Assembly (NCBI GenBank): GCA_903930725.1
Contig: CAIYZW010000443.1
Location: 1 to 25,716, forward strand
Length of the DNA stretch: 25,716 nucleotides
Direction: 5' to 3'
Origin: an uncultured Bacteroidota bacterium
Lineage (GTDB): Bacteria; Bacteroidota; Bacteroidia; Bacteroidales; 4484-276
Positions 1-9,400 of this stretch are shown here, in pieces (the stretch's first letter is position 1; each line of letters opens with the position of its first letter). A model generated the notes under the pieces. That model was not told the origin of the DNA. It searched no databases and worked only from the letters and a program-made list of their open reading frames with translations. The position numbers were made by a program, and so were the translations under genes.

Positions 1-16
1 CTAAAAACAGATCATT

Positions 17-1654
17 ATGAGAAAATTAATGCTTTTTACACTTTTAGTGTTTTCGTTTGTCGGTTTAACAGCACAGGAAGACATGACTGTAGTTTGGGAA
101 TCCAAATTAAGTCACCAGATACTTTTTTCGGGAACCTCGCTCGAAGGCGAACACAGCTACGCTGCTTCCGAAAAGGAAATGACCGTTTTCGACAACAATT
201 CCGGAAAAACCATCTGGACAAAAGATTTTAAAGAAATCGCGCCAAACCTGCGGAAAATTGATGAACTCATTCCTTTCTGGGCATCGAGTACCATCTTTTT
301 ATTCGAACGAAAAATGGGTAAAGACCAGATTGCCTGCATCAACCTCGAAACCGGCCAAAGCCTTTGGACCACCGACAAATACCAGGATCTTGACGAGAAC
401 TCAATCACCTATATTGACGAAGAAGATTGCTTTGCTGTAACGCTCAAAAAGTCGTTGGTTTATATCAAAGCCCAGACCGGTGAAGAACTTTGGAGTACCG
501 AGAAATTTAAAGGCGTTGTTGGCAAGTATTTTTACAGCAGCAACGATAAAACCCTGGTGATGGTAAACTTTGTACCAAGTTCGCTGGGTGCACTATTTAC
601 TGGTTTTAAAAATCAGGTATCAAAGATTAACCTGAAAAATGGCGAAATCATCTGGGAAAATACCTACATCGGGCGTGCCGACAGAAAAGTAATTTCCAAA
701 CAGTTTCTTTTCAGCCTTAATGTTAAGGATAACAAGGTTTATCTCAATCTTAACGGTTTACAGGTTTACGATTACAACACAGGCGCCAAATTATGGTCGG
801 CAGCCTTTGATTTTACACCAGAGAAACTGGTTAGCAAACCTTCCGGATGCAAGGTCTTTGGTGTTTACGGTGCAGTAGCTCAGCCGGTTACTGTTGGCGA
901 AGACCTTTACGTACTCGATATGACGGATAAAAACAATCAATATGTAAAAAAATACGACATCAACACAGGTAAACTGCTCTGGACTTCACGCGAAATCAAA
1001 GGCGCACGTGCTATTCCGGGGATGAGGGTTGAAGACGGGAAAGTTCTTCTCCAGGTTGGTGGTGTGGTTGAGATTCAATATACCAGAACATATCGTAGTG
1101 GCGACCAGGTTGTTACCGAAACAGCCATACTCTTCGAAAATGTAAAACCTTGTGGTATTCAGGCTTTCAATGCCAGCGATGGTACACTTGCCTGGGAATC
1201 GGAAAAATTTAAAAAGGGAATTACTAACGCTATTTCGTTTAACGGAAATAACATTGTTTGCAGCGGAAAAGAACTTTATTCGATGGATATCGCCACTGGC
1301 AAGGAAAAATACGAGGTTCCGGTTTCGAAAGGTGGTGTTGGACTGGCTCAGATGATTTTACCATTTAAAGATAACATCATTGTTGTTGTTGGCGAAAAAG
1401 GCGTTTCAACTTTTGATGCAAGCACCGGCCAGTTGATTAATTCTGGCAAATACCGGACATCAACCCTCGAAGACAGGATTGATGATATCCTCGTGATGAA
1501 AACCGACAAGGCCGACATCGGCACTTTTGATCTGAATACCTGTGTTTATAAAGATTTCAAAGCCAGGACAGGCGCCATTACTTCATTGTCGCGGGATGGT
1601 AACTTTGTGTATGTTTACGAAAAAAAGACGATAACCAAGCTAAACACACGCTAA
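17..1654 (+). CDS. Secreted PQQ-like beta-propeller repeat protein
   Basis: Protein of 545 aa. The N-terminus (MRKLMLFTLLVFSFVGLTAQ) is a typical Sec signal peptide with likely cleavage after LTA; there is no lipobox cysteine, so it is probably periplasmic or exported. The mature part repeats a short motif of the form G-x-x-x-W about every 40-80 residues (GKTIW, GQSLW, GEELW, GEIIW, GAKLW, GKLLW, GTLAW). This is the signature of PQQ-like or quinoprotein-type beta-propeller blades, giving about seven or eight blades. Catalytic residues of true quinoprotein dehydrogenases are not evident, so a binding or scaffold role is more likely than an enzymatic one. A clear terminator follows at 1703-1736, so it ends its own transcription unit. 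The start is supported by the signal peptide; the upstream region is outside the window. No link to the gas vesicle genes is visible. Confidence 0.85.
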   Translation: MRKLMLFTLLVFSFVGLTAQEDMTVVWESKLSHQILFSGTSLEGEHSYAASEKEMTVFDNNSGKTIWTKDFKEIAPNLRKIDELIPFWASSTIFLFERKMGKDQIACINLETGQSLWTTDKYQDLDENSITYIDEEDCFAVTLKKSLVYIKAQTGEELWSTEKFKGVVGKYFYSSNDKTLVMVNFVPSSLGALFTGFKNQVSKINLKNGEIIWENTYIGRADRKVISKQFLFSLNVKDNKVYLNLNGLQVYDYNTGAKLWSAAFDFTPEKLVSKPSGCKVFGVYGAVAQPVTVGEDLYVLDMTDKNNQYVKKYDINTGKLLWTSREIKGARAIPGMRVEDGKVLLQVGGVVEIQYTRTYRSGDQVVTETAILFENVKPCGIQAFNASDGTLAWESEKFKKGITNAISFNGNNIVCSGKELYSMDIATGKEKYEVPVSKGGVGLAQMILPFKDNIIVVVGEKGVSTFDASTGQLINSGKYRTSTLEDRIDDILVMKTDKADIGTFDLNTCVYKDFKARTGAITSLSRDGNFVYVYEKKTITKLNTR

Positions 1655-1702
1655 TCCTGATTTAACTGACCAAACATTCAATCCAAAATAATTTTTGATT
1701 TT

Positions 1703-1736
1703 AAAAGAGCTTTGCAGGAATTTGCAAAGCTCTTTT
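1703..1736 (+). terminator. Rho-independent terminator after the propeller gene
   Basis: A perfect 14-bp stem, 1703-1716 (AAAAGAGCTTTGCA) pairing with 1723-1736 (TGCAAAGCTCTTTT), encloses a 6-nt loop and runs into a T-run. It lies about 50 bases after the stop codon of the upstream gene. The flanking A and T runs could let it work in both directions. Confidence 0.85.
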
Positions 1737-1793
1737 TGCTTTACTGCATTTTTGTCACTAAAACGATGCAAACCATTATAAATCATGCAATTT

Positions 1794-1801
1794 TAGGTTT
1801 G
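1794..1801 (+). promoter_or_regulatory. Possible -7 element of a Bacteroidota promoter
   Basis: TAGGTTTG matches the TAnnTTTG -7 element of the primary sigma factor in Bacteroidota and lies between the upstream terminator and the cbpA-like gene. No TTTG -33 box is found at the usual 19-21 nt spacing, so this is only a weak candidate. Confidence 0.25.
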
Positions 1802-1864
1802 ATTTCCCTTTTAGCATGATGTTTGATTTCCGAAAATCCCGAAAAGGAAATGAAAATTAAAGTT

Positions 1865-2788
1865 ATGGATTACAAAGATTATTATAAAGTTTTGGGTGTC
1901 GAAAAAACAGCTTCCAAAGATGAGATTAAGAAGAAATACAGGAAGTTAGCCCAAAAATACCATCCCGACAAAAACGCCGGAAATAAGCAAGCCGAGGAAA
2001 AATTCAAGGAAATTTCGGAAGCCAACCAAGTTTTAAGCGACGACGAAAAACGCCGGAAATACGATCAGTTGGGATCAAACTGGAATCAGTTTCAGCAGGG
2101 TGGCGGTGGTGGTTTCGATTTCTCACAATTTACTGGTCAGGGTGGCGGGCGTCCTGGGCGTTCACGCATGGAAGATATGTTTGGCGGCTCGGGCAGGTTT
2201 TCCGATTTTTTTGAAAGTTTTTTTGGCGGCGGCGGCTTTCCCGGAGAAACAGCGCAGGGAAGAAGTATGCGGCAAACCAAAGGCCGTGATTTTGAAGCTG
2301 AGATAAATCTTCACCTCACTGATTCTTACCACGGAACCTCTACAATTTTGACCGTGGATGGCCAGAAAATCAAAGTCAATCTCATGCCCGGCGCAACCGA
2401 CGGGCAAATGCTCCGCATCAAGGGCAAAGGAGGAAAATCAGATGATGGCGGGCCTGAGGGAGATATTTTCCTAAAAATCAACATCATCAATAATACGAGC
2501 TTCGAAATTGACAAAACCGATCTTCACACTCCCACCGGAATTGATCTTTACACAGCAGTTTTAGGAGGCAAGCATACAATCGAAACCCTAAAAGGACCGA
2601 TGAGCATCAGCATTCCAAAAGAAACACCGAACGGAAAAATATTACGGTTAAAGGGACTCGGAATGCCGATTTATGGAAAAGCCGGCAGTTTTGGTGATTT
2701 GTACATAAAACTCCAGGTTATCTTACCCGAAAACCTTAGTCCCAAAGAAACCGAACTATTTAAACAATTAGCCGGATTAAGGAAATAA
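1865..2788 (+). CDS. CbpA-type J-domain co-chaperone (DnaJ without zinc finger)
   Basis: Protein of 307 aa from the chosen start, close to the length of E. coli CbpA. The N-terminal J-domain (about residues 2-70, starting DYYKVLGVEK) has the HPD motif at 33-35, which stimulates DnaK-type Hsp70 ATPases. A Gly/Phe-rich region follows at about 75-125 (GGGGGFDFSQF, FFGGGGFPGE), then the two C-terminal beta-barrel substrate-binding domains. The four CxxCxGxG zinc-finger motifs of DnaJ are absent, which makes this the CbpA class. In-frame ATGs also exist at 1823 and 1850; 1865 fits the family best because the J-domain begins right after it, although an AAGGAA sits just before 1850. It is monocistronic between a terminator and a repeat-containing gap. 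It might supply general co-chaperone activity, but it is separate from the gas vesicle cluster. Confidence 0.88.
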   Translation: MDYKDYYKVLGVEKTASKDEIKKKYRKLAQKYHPDKNAGNKQAEEKFKEISEANQVLSDDEKRRKYDQLGSNWNQFQQGGGGGFDFSQFTGQGGGRPGRSRMEDMFGGSGRFSDFFESFFGGGGFPGETAQGRSMRQTKGRDFEAEINLHLTDSYHGTSTILTVDGQKIKVNLMPGATDGQMLRIKGKGGKSDDGGPEGDIFLKINIINNTSFEIDKTDLHTPTGIDLYTAVLGGKHTIETLKGPMSISIPKETPNGKILRLKGLGMPIYGKAGSFGDLYIKLQVILPENLSPKETELFKQLAGLRK

Positions 2789-2791
2789 AAA

Positions 2792-2945
2792 AGTTGGCCG
2801 TTAGTAGTCGGCAGTAGCAGTTGGTAATCAGCCGACTGATCAACATGTAAACTAAATATTGAATAAATTCTGTCAACCAAATTCATGAAAGGTCAGTCTG
2901 CCTACCGACGACTGCCTACTGCCCACTTGTGACTGCCTACTTCCT
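2792..2945. repeat. Imperfect inverted intergenic repeat rich in ACTGCC/GGCAGT
   Basis: The gap after the cbpA-like gene carries GGCAGTAG-type motifs (for example 2806-2817) and, about 100 bases further on, several ACTGCCTAC-type motifs (2909-2940) that are roughly their reverse complement. A long imperfect hairpin could form. A 13-bp piece (CTACTGCCCACTT, 2916-2928) recurs in reverse complement at 22277-22289, inside the gas vesicle cluster. This looks like a dispersed, non-coding repeat family. No open reading frame or transposase accompanies it. Confidence 0.6.
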
Positions 2946-3067
2946 CCCCTACTCACTTATTTATTCAAACCATTAGCTGATTTTATAATAATATTTAAGA
3001 AATCGCTTCGTTTGGGAATCTTTAACTATAAAAAGCAGATTATCAGGAGAATTTTACAACTTTTGCT

Positions 3068-5386
3068 ATGAAAAAAATCTTTACTGCCACTGTCATTGTT
3101 GTTGTACTTTTCGTTTTGGCCATCAGTCCGGTACGTTCCCAAAATGCCACTATCAGGGGTTTTGTTTACGAAAAACAAAACGGTGAGCCGATTATTTTTA
3201 CAAACGTTTACCTTTCGAAAACTTCTTATGGTGCGGCAACCGACGTAAACGGATATTTTGCTATTACTCAGATTCCTCCCGGAAAATACACCCTGTTGGT
3301 TACCTACCTCGGTTACGATACGCTCAAAATGGAGGTAAATCTAAAGCCAAATGATCTTTTGACGCAAAATCTTTTTCTTAATAAAAACTCCGTGCTGCTG
3401 GGTGAAGTTAAGATTTCGGCTGAACGTGAGGTTGCCAAAACCGAAACGCGAACTTCGATTGTAAAAGTTACCCCACTCGACATCAAACAGATACCTTCGG
3501 TAGGTGGGCAACCTGATATTGCGCAATATCTCCAGATTTTACCCGGAGTAATTTTTACCGGCGACCAGGGAGGGCAGCTTTACATCCGTGGTGGTTCGCC
3601 CATTCAAAACAAGGTGCTGCTCGATGGAATGGTCATTTATAATCCTTTCCATTCGATTGGGCTTTTTTCGGTCTTTGATACCGATATTATCAGAAATGCC
3701 GACATTTTCACTGGTGGTTTTAATGCTGAACATGGTGGCCGCATATCATCGGTAATGGACATTACCACCCGTGATGGGAACAAAAAACGATTGTCCGGAA
3801 AAATTGGCGCCTCTACTTTTGGAGCAAAAGCATTGATTGAAGGGCCGATTAAAAAACAACCTGAAAAAGGCGGAAGTAGTTCATCCTACATTTTATCTAT
3901 AAAAAATTCATACCTCGAACAAAGCTCAAAGGTTTTTTATAAATATATTGAGGAAGATGGACTTCCCTTTAATTTTCTGGACCTTTATGGAAAAATTTCG
4001 ATTAATGGCGAAAATGGAAGCAAGGTAAACCTGTTTGGTTTTAAATATACCGATAAGGTAAATTATAAAGATATTTCTGATTATCACTGGGATGCAAACG
4101 GACTTGGTGCCAATTTTCTGGTAATTCCCGGAAGATCGCCCGTGCTGATGGAAGGAGTCCTGGCCTATTCGAACTATAAAATGAGCCTGGAAGAAGATTT
4201 TGCCGAACCACGAACCAGCTCGATTACTGGTTTTAATGCCGGCTTAAATTTTACCTATTTTCTGGGTAAAAACGAATTAAAATATGGTCTGGAATTGAAT
4301 GGCTTTAAAACCAGTTTCCAATTTACAAATGATGTTGGTGTAAAAATTGGGGATGATGAAGATCTAAACACAACAGAATTAGCTGGTTACCTTAAATATA
4401 AATTTACCTCTGGGAAGTTTTTATTCGAACCAGGCTTCCGGGTACAATGGTACGCCTCGCTTTCAAATGTTTCGCCCGAACCCCGTTTTGCAATGAAATA
4501 CAATGCTTCAGATAAAACGAGAATTAAGCTTGCAGCAGGGCTTTATTCGCAAAATCTGATCAGTGCCCGCTCCGACAAAGATGTGGTTAACTTATTTTAT
4601 GGCTTCTTATCGGGACCCGATAACCTGCCCGAAGAGTTCGACGGCAAAACTGTGAAGGATAAACTCCAAAAATCACAACACCTTATTGTTGGTATCGAGC
4701 AGGATATTTCTCGAAATCTCACAATCAACCTGGAGGTTTATTATAAAAACTTTTCGCAGCTGACAAACCTTAACAGGAATAAAATTTTTGACGAAAACAA
4801 TGCCCCGGCTGGAACTCCCGATTCACAGAAAAAGGATTTCATAATCGAAAAAGGCTACGCCGATGGCATTGATGTTTCGCTCAAATACGATTTCAACCGG
4901 CTCTACCTGTGGGGTGCATATTCGTTTGCATTTGTCGAAAGGTATGATGGCTTCATCTGGTATTATCCGCACTACGACCGCCGCCACAACATGAATTTAT
5001 TAGCTTCGTACACCCTTGGCGAAAAAATGCAATGGGAAGTTAGCGTTCGATGGAATTTTGGAACAGGCTTTCCCTTCACCGAAACACAGGGTTATTTTGA
5101 AAAAGTCAGATTTGATGACGGGATAAATTCAAATTATCTCACCGAAAACGGTCTGCTTGGAATTCAATATGCCGACCTGAACAAAGGACGGTTGCCTACC
5201 TACCATCGTATGGATTTTAACATTAAAAAGAAGTTTTTCCTGAGCGAACATTCAGTTCTTGAAGCCGATTTAGGCGTAACCAATCTTTACGACCGAAATA
5301 ATGTATTTTACGTAAACCGTGTAACCAACGGTGTGGTTTATCAATTACCGTTTATGCCAAGTTTTGGGTTAAATCTTACCTTTTAA
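3068..5386 (+). CDS. TonB-dependent outer membrane receptor with carboxypeptidase-regulatory-like domain
   Basis: Protein of 772 aa. Residues 1-25 form a signal peptide (hydrophobic run TVIVVVLFVLAI, cleavage near SQ). Residues about 27-105 form a carboxypeptidase-regulatory-like beta-sandwich (TIRGFVYEKQNGEPI through YLGYDTLKMEV), a module common on Bacteroidota receptors. A TonB plug domain follows at about 125-240 (LPGVIFTGDQGGQLYIRGGS; LLDGMVIYNP; GGFNAEHGGRISSVMD). The rest is a beta-barrel ending in an aromatic residue (FGLNLTF), the usual outer membrane targeting end. It would take up a nutrient with TonB energy. The substrate is not predictable, since no SusD-like partner or enzyme is adjacent and the length is on the short side for SusC proteins. 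The start codon has no Shine-Dalgarno motif. A terminator lies at 5510-5547. Confidence 0.9.
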   Translation: MKKIFTATVIVVVLFVLAISPVRSQNATIRGFVYEKQNGEPIIFTNVYLSKTSYGAATDVNGYFAITQIPPGKYTLLVTYLGYDTLKMEVNLKPNDLLTQNLFLNKNSVLLGEVKISAEREVAKTETRTSIVKVTPLDIKQIPSVGGQPDIAQYLQILPGVIFTGDQGGQLYIRGGSPIQNKVLLDGMVIYNPFHSIGLFSVFDTDIIRNADIFTGGFNAEHGGRISSVMDITTRDGNKKRLSGKIGASTFGAKALIEGPIKKQPEKGGSSSSYILSIKNSYLEQSSKVFYKYIEEDGLPFNFLDLYGKISINGENGSKVNLFGFKYTDKVNYKDISDYHWDANGLGANFLVIPGRSPVLMEGVLAYSNYKMSLEEDFAEPRTSSITGFNAGLNFTYFLGKNELKYGLELNGFKTSFQFTNDVGVKIGDDEDLNTTELAGYLKYKFTSGKFLFEPGFRVQWYASLSNVSPEPRFAMKYNASDKTRIKLAAGLYSQNLISARSDKDVVNLFYGFLSGPDNLPEEFDGKTVKDKLQKSQHLIVGIEQDISRNLTINLEVYYKNFSQLTNLNRNKIFDENNAPAGTPDSQKKDFIIEKGYADGIDVSLKYDFNRLYLWGAYSFAFVERYDGFIWYYPHYDRRHNMNLLASYTLGEKMQWEVSVRWNFGTGFPFTETQGYFEKVRFDDGINSNYLTENGLLGIQYADLNKGRLPTYHRMDFNIKKKFFLSEHSVLEADLGVTNLYDRNNVFYVNRVTNGVVYQLPFMPSFGLNLTF

Positions 5387-5509
5387 TTACGGATTTTACC
5401 TGCTGGTTGTGGCTCTTTGTTATCAAAACCTGGATTCGGATTTCTGAGGAGAAAAAACCATTAATAAAAAACGATGCGTTTTAAACCGGAAAATTGCGAA
5501 TGATCATAA

Positions 5510-5547
5510 AAAAAACCTTCCAAAACAGAGCGTTTGGAAGGTTTTTT
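5510..5547 (+). terminator. Rho-independent terminator after the TonB-dependent receptor
   Basis: CCTTCCAAA (5516-5524) pairs perfectly with TTTGGAAGG (5533-5541), extended by A6 (5510-5515) against T6 (5542-5547), with an 8-nt loop. The T-run makes it a strong intrinsic terminator on the + strand. Confidence 0.88.
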
Positions 5548-5564
5548 ATACAGGGTAAACTTGT

Positions 5565-5608
5565 GTTGTACAATCTATTAACCAACTATTAGGAGGGGAT
5601 TGTACAAC
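5565..5608. repeat. Perfect 11-bp inverted repeat with 22-nt spacer
   Basis: GTTGTACAATC (5565-5575) is repeated as its exact reverse complement GATTGTACAAC (5598-5608). The spacer contains AGGAGGGG. Each arm also contains the self-complementary core TTGTACAA, so it could be two operator half-sites or an RNA hairpin. There is no T-run after it, so it is not a simple terminator. Confidence 0.6.
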
Positions 5609-5829
5609 GTTAAATCGAATCATTAGGGAAAATGGAGGGGGAAAGAAAGGTGAATTCTGCCTGATCAAATTTGGGTGATTTATTCGCAAAATGATTCAAC
5701 AATTTTTTACTCGAAAGAACTTATGAAATTTGTTTTTGTATAAAAACAGACTGCTAAAGTATATCAAAAAATCATTTTATGCAAGTATTGAGTTATTGAA
5801 GGCAATTCTCCAAAAACCGAAATGTATGA

Positions 5830-5890
5830 TTTTGATGAACGAACGTATGGGTTTTGACGAACGAACGTATGGGTTTTGCGAATAAACGTA
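5830..5890. repeat. 22-bp tandem repeat, about 2.7 copies
   Basis: Units at 5830-5851 and 5852-5873 differ by a single base in 22 (core GAACGAACGTATGGG). A shortened, diverged third copy follows from 5874 (TTTTGCGAATAAACGTAT). The TTTTG that begins the third copy is also the candidate -33 box of the promoter at 5875-5906, so the repeats could be binding sites for a regulator. Confidence 0.7.
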
Positions 5891-5906
5891 TTTTTAAATA
5901 TTTTTG
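5875..5906 (+). promoter_or_regulatory. Candidate Bacteroidota sigma-A promoter upstream of the sensor kinase
   Basis: TTTG at 5875-5878, then 20 nt, then TATTTTTG at 5899-5906 fits the Bacteroidota consensus TTTG-N19-21-TAnnTTTG. Transcription would start near 5912, giving a leader of nearly 500 nt to the kinase start at 6405. The region is very A+T rich, so a chance match is possible. Confidence 0.4.
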
Positions 5907-6404
5907 ATTTTTGCACAGTTTATTTTGATTTCAAATAATGTGTGCCTTTTTAGGTGCTTTTTTGGGCTAATTGTTGCCTGAAAACTTTAGAAAAAGTATC
6001 TCAAACCGATGTTTTATCCATTTTTTCAAAGCGGTTTATCCAACCAGATGACAAGCGGCTTTTACCTGGTAATTTTCAACCAGCCTTCCAAAAAATTCCT
6101 GGCCCTCAGAGATCAATCAATGCGGCGGATTTGGTTCAACTAAAATGTTTTTACCAAAACGTGGTTATTTCTTTCGATTGCTTTTCGTTGATTTAATTTT
6201 CAGCAAGTTTGTTAAGTTATTGATATTTAATCGCTCGACGGCTAAAACCATTTGCGCTGTTTTCGTTTCCGCATTTTTATCCTTCAATTTGTGCATCTGG
6301 TATTCAGGCTTTCAATATCTTTACCCAATAAATAATTCGTGAAAGCATGAATTGTTTTGCTGATTTATGTTGGTAAAAAAGCACCGTTTTTAAATCGTGG
6401 AATT

Positions 6405-9400
6405 ATGGAGAGAAACCCAAACATCCTCATTGTAGATGATATTTTTGATAACTTAACATTACTTGAGGACATTCTAGAGATATTTGAGGTTAATATTATC
6501 ATGGCCCAATCGGGGCATGAAGCGATCGAAAAAATCCGTAATAAAGAAATTGCACTGGCTCTCATTGATATCAGAATGCCAGGAATGAGCGGTGTCGAGC
6601 TGGCCGACATTTTGCAAAATGATAAAACCCACGACACTTTTCCTATAATTTTTATTACAGCTCAGGCAAATGACGAATTTGAACTCGAGAAATGTTATAG
6701 CTCGGGCGCTGTTGATTTTATTCTTAAACCCTTTAACAAGCGTATTTTAACCAGCAAAATCAAGGTTTTCATCGAGTTATTCCGGCAAAAACAAAATATT
6801 TTAGATCAACGTCTCGAGTTGGAGGAGTCTTCAAGGGAGATGGCTAACCTAAATCAAAAGTTACTCCAAAGCAACCAGTTTAACACCTCTCTTTTGCAAA
6901 CCATACCTTTTGGGATGGCCATAATTTCGGAGGAAAGAACGATTCTTTTTATGAACGAGAATCTGGAAAAAGATTTTGGAAAGGATGTTTTGGGAAAAAA
7001 ATGTTGGGAAGTTTACCACGACGAAAAAGTGCAATGTAATGATTGTCAATTAAACCCGGAAATACAAATCGGAGAAACAAACTCATTTGAAATTCATGGC
7101 GTAATGGGGGGAAGGATTGCCGAGGTAAGTTATACCGGCATGATGTTTAATGGAAAAAAGGCTATCCTCAAGATATTCCAGGATATCACCGCTCGAAAAA
7201 AGACAGAAGAGGCTTTACGAATAAGCGAAACCCTTTATCACAATTTATTCGAAAATATGCTTGATGGGTTTGCCTGGTGCAAAATGCTTTTTGATGATGA
7301 AAACAAGCCTTATGACTTTACTTATCTTGCGGTAAACAAAGCTTTTGAAGCCCAAACCGGGCTAAAAGATGTGGTTGGTAAAAATGTTTCCGAAATAATT
7401 CCGGGCATCCGCGAATCCGACCCTGAATTATTTGAGCTTTACGGAACCGTTGCTCAGGGCGGACCACCAAGAAATTTTGAGTTTTACCTCCAATCGTTAA
7501 AAATGTGGCTTTCAATTTCTGTTTACAGTCCTCAGATTGGCTATTTTGTGGCTATTTTTGAGGTTATAACCCAACGAAAACTTATCGAAAACGCGTTAAA
7601 AGAAAGTGAAGTCAATTACCACACTTTTTTCGATACAATGGGTGATATGATTTTGGTTGCAAACCAAAGTGGCCGTATTATCTTCACAAACAAAGCCCTA
7701 AAACATAAGCTGGGATACACTGCCGAAGAGCTTTCGGAAATGTATGCCATCGACCTGAATCCAGCTGATGCCCGCCCGGAAGCTTCAGAGATTTTTGAGG
7801 CAATGTTCAGGGGCGACCGCGAAATGTGTCCCCTGCCTCTCGAAACAAAGAGCGGTGAACTCATACCCGCCGAAAGCCGTCTTTGGTTTGGAAGGTGGAA
7901 CGGAGCCGATTGTATTTTCGGTATCAGCAAAGACGTTAGTGCAGAACTGGAGGCAAAGCTGCGATTCGAAAGTATCTTCCGCCACAGCCCTACCCCAATG
8001 GCCTTATCTGTTTTTCCTGAACAGACTTTCACAGACGTCAACAATGCTTTTCTCAGAACTCTAGACTATTCATTTGAAGAAATTATAGGAAAAACTACCC
8101 ATGAACTTGGCTTGTTTCCAAAACAGGAAGAACAAGAAGCTGCTTCAAAACAATTATTATCGTCGGGTCGGATTACCAATATCGAACTTCAGGTTAACGG
8201 GAAAAACGGGAAAATTATACAAGGGCTTTTCTCGGGTGAATTGATGAGCATTAATGGCAAGAAATATTTACTTACCGCGATGATTGATATCACCAGGCGC
8301 AAACAGGCAGAAGAGGCACTGATAGAAAGTGAGAAAAAATACCGCCAGCTGGTTGAGTTGGCTCAGGAAGGCATCTGGACCATCAATACCGAATCTATCA
8401 CTACTTATGTTAATCCACGCATGGCAGAAATCCTTGGGTATTTTGTTGAAGAAATGATGGGGAAATCATTATATTCATTCATGGATGAAAAGGGAATTGA
8501 AATAGCGCAAAAAAATGTTGAACGACGTAAACAAGGCATCAGGGAGCAACACGAATTCGAATTTATCCGCAAAGATGGAAAACGAATTTACACCAGCATC
8601 GAAACAACACCAATTAACGGTGATACTGGAAATTATCTGGGTGCATTAGCCTTGGTTGCCGACATTACCGAACGCAAAGTGGCCGAAGATAATTTGAAAG
8701 AAAGCGAAGAAGCTGCTCATGCGCTCATAAACGCCATTCTCGAATCAGCATTCCTCATGAATACAGATGGAACAGTTTTGGCACATAACGAAATAGTTGA
8801 AAAAAGGCTTGGACTTAACAAGGGTGAACTTTTGGGCACCTGTGTGTTTGATTATCTTTCACCCGATATACGGGAGAGTCGAAAGGTAAAAATGGAAGAG
8901 GTGATTCACAGCGGAAAGCCCGTACGTTTTGAAGATGAAAGAACGGGACGGAATATGGATAACAGCATCTATCCAATCCTGGATGGCGAGGGAAATGTAA
9001 CCCGTTTGGCTGTTTTTGGTAATGATATTTCCGAACTCAAAATAAATGAGCAAAAGATTATCGAAAACGAAAAAATGCTCACAAGTATCATCGAAAACCT
9101 TCCGTTGATGTTATTTGTAAAAAGCGCAAAAGACCTGTGTTTTGTAAGATTTAATAAAGCAGGCGAAGAATTACTGGGCTATACGCGGGATGAAATGATT
9201 GGAAAATCTGATTATGACTTTTTTCCAAAAGCAGAAGCCGAATTTTTCATTCTCAACGATCTTGAAGTTCTCGAAACAAAAGCGCCAAAAGAAATACCCG
9301 AAGAAAAGATACAAACCAAACATCAGGGCGAAAGATTTCTTTATACCAAAAAAATACCCATTTTGGATAGCGAAGGAAATGCTGAATTTCTGCTGGGAAT

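Larger units (their letters stand above)
5387..6404. other. 1-kb non-coding region between receptor gene and sensor kinase gene
   Basis: This gap holds a terminator (5510-5547), a perfect 11-bp inverted repeat (5565-5608), a 22-bp tandem repeat (5830-5890) and a candidate promoter (5875-5906). From about 5910 to 6404 I see no convincing gene. Two short open frames (5954-6196 and 6145-6342) have no recognisable domain, no ribosome-binding site and a composition unlike the neighbouring proteins. If the promoter is real, the kinase mRNA carries a leader of almost 500 nt. Confidence 0.6.

Noticed and set aside
2792..2945. Insertion sequence or its remnant
   Set aside because: No transposase fragment or target duplication is visible; it is only a short non-coding repeat.
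5830..5890. CRISPR array
   Set aside because: Units are directly adjacent without spacers and number fewer than three; no cas genes are present.
5954..6342. Two overlapping short open frames in the gap before the kinase gene
   Set aside because: No ribosome-binding site, no recognisable domain, unusual composition, and the frames interrupt each other. Treated as non-coding.
7616..8044. A 142-codon open frame on the - strand
   Set aside because: It is antisense to PAS-coding sequence of the kinase with clear homology-type motifs on the + strand. The frame is a by-product of codon bias.
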